From Strongylocentrotus purpuratus (taxonomy: Eukaryota; Echinodermata; Echinoidea; Camarodonta; Strongylocentrotidae), in the NCBI RefSeq assembly GCF_000002235.5, contig NW_022145611.1, forward strand, positions 1 through 64,000: a stretch of 64,000 nucleotides of DNA, read 5' to 3'. Of this stretch, positions 62,614-64,000 are shown piece after piece. The notes under the pieces are model-generated. The model was not told the origin of the DNA and did no database searches. It was given only the letters and a program-made list of their open reading frames with translations. Position numbers and translations under genes: made by a program. Positions within the stretch are counted from its first letter, which is position 1. Every line of letters begins with the position of its first letter.

Positions 62614-62985
62614 CGTCCCCGCCGCTTCCTTTTTGGGGGCCGCCTCCTATTTTTTTTTGTTGATTTTTGATGTTTTTTTTCTTTAAAAAAAAAAAAAAAA
62701 AAAATAAAAAAAAATCGTCCCCGCCTGCTTCTTTTTTGGGGGCCGCCTCTATTTTTTTTTTTTTTTTTTTTTTTTGAAAGAAAAAAACATGAAAAGCACT
62801 GCTAAAATGTATTTCTGATTTAAAAAAAAAAAAAAAAAAAAAATTGTCGGCCGCCATCTTGAAAAATAGCCCGAATGCCAGGGGAAAATGTAAGGAGCGG
62901 CCATTTTGAAAAAAAAAAAAAAAAAAAGCGCCTCCTCCTTCCCATTTTTCAAAAAAACAGGGCGCTATAAGCATTTTTTTTTTAA
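62614..62985. repeat. Low-complexity poly-A/poly-T tract region with a 45-bp direct repeat
   Basis: Long A and T runs (some over 20 bases) alternate with GC-rich islands. A 45-bp segment with GGGGGCCGCCTC at its core occurs at 62614-62658 and again at 62716-62760, 102 bp apart. A second short pair, GCCGCCATCTTGAAAAA near 62852 and GCGGCCATTTTGAAAAA near 62898, is also direct. The 133-codon frame across it on the minus strand is a translation of homopolymers. The poly-A runs could be tails of retroposed copies, but no head is visible. Confidence 0.7.
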
Positions 62986-63055
62986 ATTTGGCCTTATATT
63001 AAATTTTAAAAAACAATCCAACTGTACCGGTAGTTATTCTTTAAACCACTGGAAC

Positions 63056-63417
63056 TGCGTAGAGTTCCGTAGTGTGGCGTACAGACTACGCAGAAATTAG
63101 GCTGCGTATTAATGGGAAAATAGTCCCTGCGTAGGTTATGCGTAGGCTGGCGTACAGGTTTGCTTATGGTTGCTTACTGTGTGGAAAGCTTTTACTGCTT
63201 AGTCGATCTGGCGTAGGGTAGCGTACTGTTGCGTAAAAAGGCGGACTTTCTGCGTAAACAGGCGTAATTTCTGCGTCAAGTTTCTACGCCGAAAGTACGC
63301 AAAAAAAATTAAACATGTTGAATTGTTTTCGTTCACCTTGCGTACCCCTTTCCGTCCCTCAGCATATAGTAACGTAGGCCAGCGTAGTTGTTACGCAACA
63401 CTACGCAACTCTACGTA
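63056..63417. mobile_element. 362-bp inverted-repeat element (MITE-like) packed with GCGTA/TACGC motifs
   Basis: The 36-bp ends (63056-63091 and 63382-63417) are inverted copies matching at 30 of 36 positions, reading inward KRCGTAGAGTT then CGTAGTGT. Between and within them the pentamer GCGTA or its inverse TACGC occurs about 18 times, far above chance for AT-rich DNA. Plus-oriented copies dominate the left and centre, inverted ones the right. Repeated short subterminal motifs are a known feature of hAT and some other DNA transposons, where they bind transposase. No clear target duplication was found, so the superfamily is open. Confidence 0.6.
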
Positions 63418-63501
63418 TTGACCCCACGCCAATTAGTGACCCGCAAGTGTCACAAATAAAGTATTAAAAATATGCTCATCTGACCCTAATTAAACGCCTA
63501 A

Positions 63502-63578
63502 AACCCCCGAGCTTTCGGGGGTTTATGGCCCCTTGAAACCCGTGGACCCCACGCCTATATTATATATACACTCAACTC
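63502..63578 (+). repeat. 77-bp direct repeat, copy 1
   Basis: This is nearly identical to 63623-63699, with the start points 121 bp apart. It begins with a strong hairpin: a 10-bp perfect stem AAACCCCCGA/TCGGGGGTTT (63501-63510 with 63515-63524) around GCTT. It contains GTGGACCCCAC (a small hairpin) and ATATTATATATACAC. Confidence 0.9.
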
Positions 63579-63622
63579 GCTGCGATCTGATCTCTCCCCC
63601 CCCCCCCAACTTTGAAGAACGT

Positions 63623-63699
63623 AACCTCCGAGCTTTTGGGGGTTTATGGCCCCTTGAAACCCGTGGACCCCACGCCTATATTATATATACACGCAACTC
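63623..63699 (+). repeat. 77-bp direct repeat, copy 2
   Basis: This differs from copy 1 at only a few bases; three of them weaken the leading hairpin (CCTCCGAGCTTTTGGGGG). The Helitron-like hairpin starts directly after it at 63700. Confidence 0.9.
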
Positions 63700-63737
63700 A
63701 GGACCCGTGGAAATCCGCGGGATTCTAGAGGGGGGCG
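63700..63737 (-). mobile_element. Degenerate second copy of the Helitron-like end
   Basis: It shares about 36 of 38 positions with 62484-62520: AGGACCC, GTGG, AAATCCGCGGGATTC, then AGAGGGGG. One stem base is changed (C to T), giving a G-T pair, and the CTAG outside is reduced to CT. Similarity stops within about 40 bp on the right, so this is a short fragment or the shared border of two related insertions. Confidence 0.5.
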
Positions 63738-63758
63738 CAGGCAAAAAATTAAGTTTTT

Positions 63759-63825
63759 CATTTCGGGGGCTCCATTTCAAATTTTTGGAGAATTTCGGGG
63801 GCTACTTTTTCAACTTTCGGGGGCT
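63759..63825 (+). repeat. Short irregular repeats of TTTCGGGGGCT
   Basis: TTTCGGGGGCT occurs at 63761, 63793 and 63815, each followed by C or A and separated by T-rich sequence. The same TTTCGGGGG core is in the hairpin of the 77-bp repeat at 63513. Confidence 0.6.
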
Positions 63826-63832
63826 CTTTTTT

Positions 63833-64000
63833 CTGGGCTACTTTTTCATTAATTCATAAAAAACGATAGGCCTACACTTTGTTGCGATTTGTTCAGTAGC
63901 CTAAGGTTTCAGGCTTCCTTCTTCATAATTGCCTATTAAAAAAAAAAACATTTTTCTAGTTCAATAACTAAGTTTTCATGCATTGATTTGATGCAAGAAC
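63833..64000. other. AT-rich end of the window; nothing recognised
   Basis: No repeat, RNA or coding signal could be supported in the last 170 bases. Confidence 0.5.

Noticed and set aside
62573..62974. 133-codon minus-strand frame
   Set aside because: It is mostly phenylalanine and lysine from poly-A/T runs.
63533..63859. 108-codon plus-strand frame
   Set aside because: It spans a direct repeat pair, a C run and the hairpin repeat. The repeated peptide is a by-product of the DNA repeat.
1..64000. Telomeric repeats
   Set aside because: No run of TTAGGG, TTAGG or related units is present.

Overview
The window is non-coding eukaryotic DNA, most likely from an invertebrate animal. This is inferred from tRNA-derived Pol III promoter elements, long homopolymer tracts, several non-autonomous DNA transposons and the absence of any dense open reading frames. 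No protein-coding gene can be supported, and the species cannot be named from the sequence.

Positions 1-58920 are one uninterrupted head-to-tail satellite array. The period is about 964 bp and there are about 61 copies. It is cut by the window start on the left and by an exactly 500-base N gap (58921-59420) inside a copy on the right, so its true size is unknown. Every unit carries a tRNA-like segment with a Pol III A box and B box, followed at once by a long T tract that would act as a Pol III terminator. It looks like a tRNA-derived (SINE-head-like) promoter caught inside a satellite. The D and T arms are recognisable, but the anticodon and acceptor stems are not, so it is not a working tRNA gene. 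The array has a polarity. Copies 1-10 are diverged and full of small indels, copies 11-35 are one family, and copies 36-46 carry a new variant and an alternating marker. Copies 47-62 (44210-58920) are almost identical, differing mainly in T-tract length. Shared variants trace local spread by unequal exchange or conversion.

Positions 59421-64000, right of the gap, are a patchwork of transposon remnants. (1) An element begins with CACAGTG at 59923 and has two candidate right ends, at 60800 and 61412. The outer pair is flanked by the same 5-bp GC-rich sequence CGCCG. Those are the hallmarks of Transib/RAG-like transposons, and the end heptamer equals the canonical V(D)J recombination signal heptamer. 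(2) A large imperfect palindrome lies inside it (59958-60432). (3) A 214-bp fold-back MITE with CACTA ends and a 3-bp target duplication is at 61494-61707. (4) A Helitron-like 3' end lies on the minus strand at 62479-62520, with a degenerate second copy at 63700. (5) A 362-bp inverted-repeat element packed with GCGTA/TACGC motifs is at 63056-63417. (6) Two 77-bp direct repeats and poly-A/T low-complexity DNA complete the region. No transposase is encoded here, so all of these would depend on enzymes made elsewhere.
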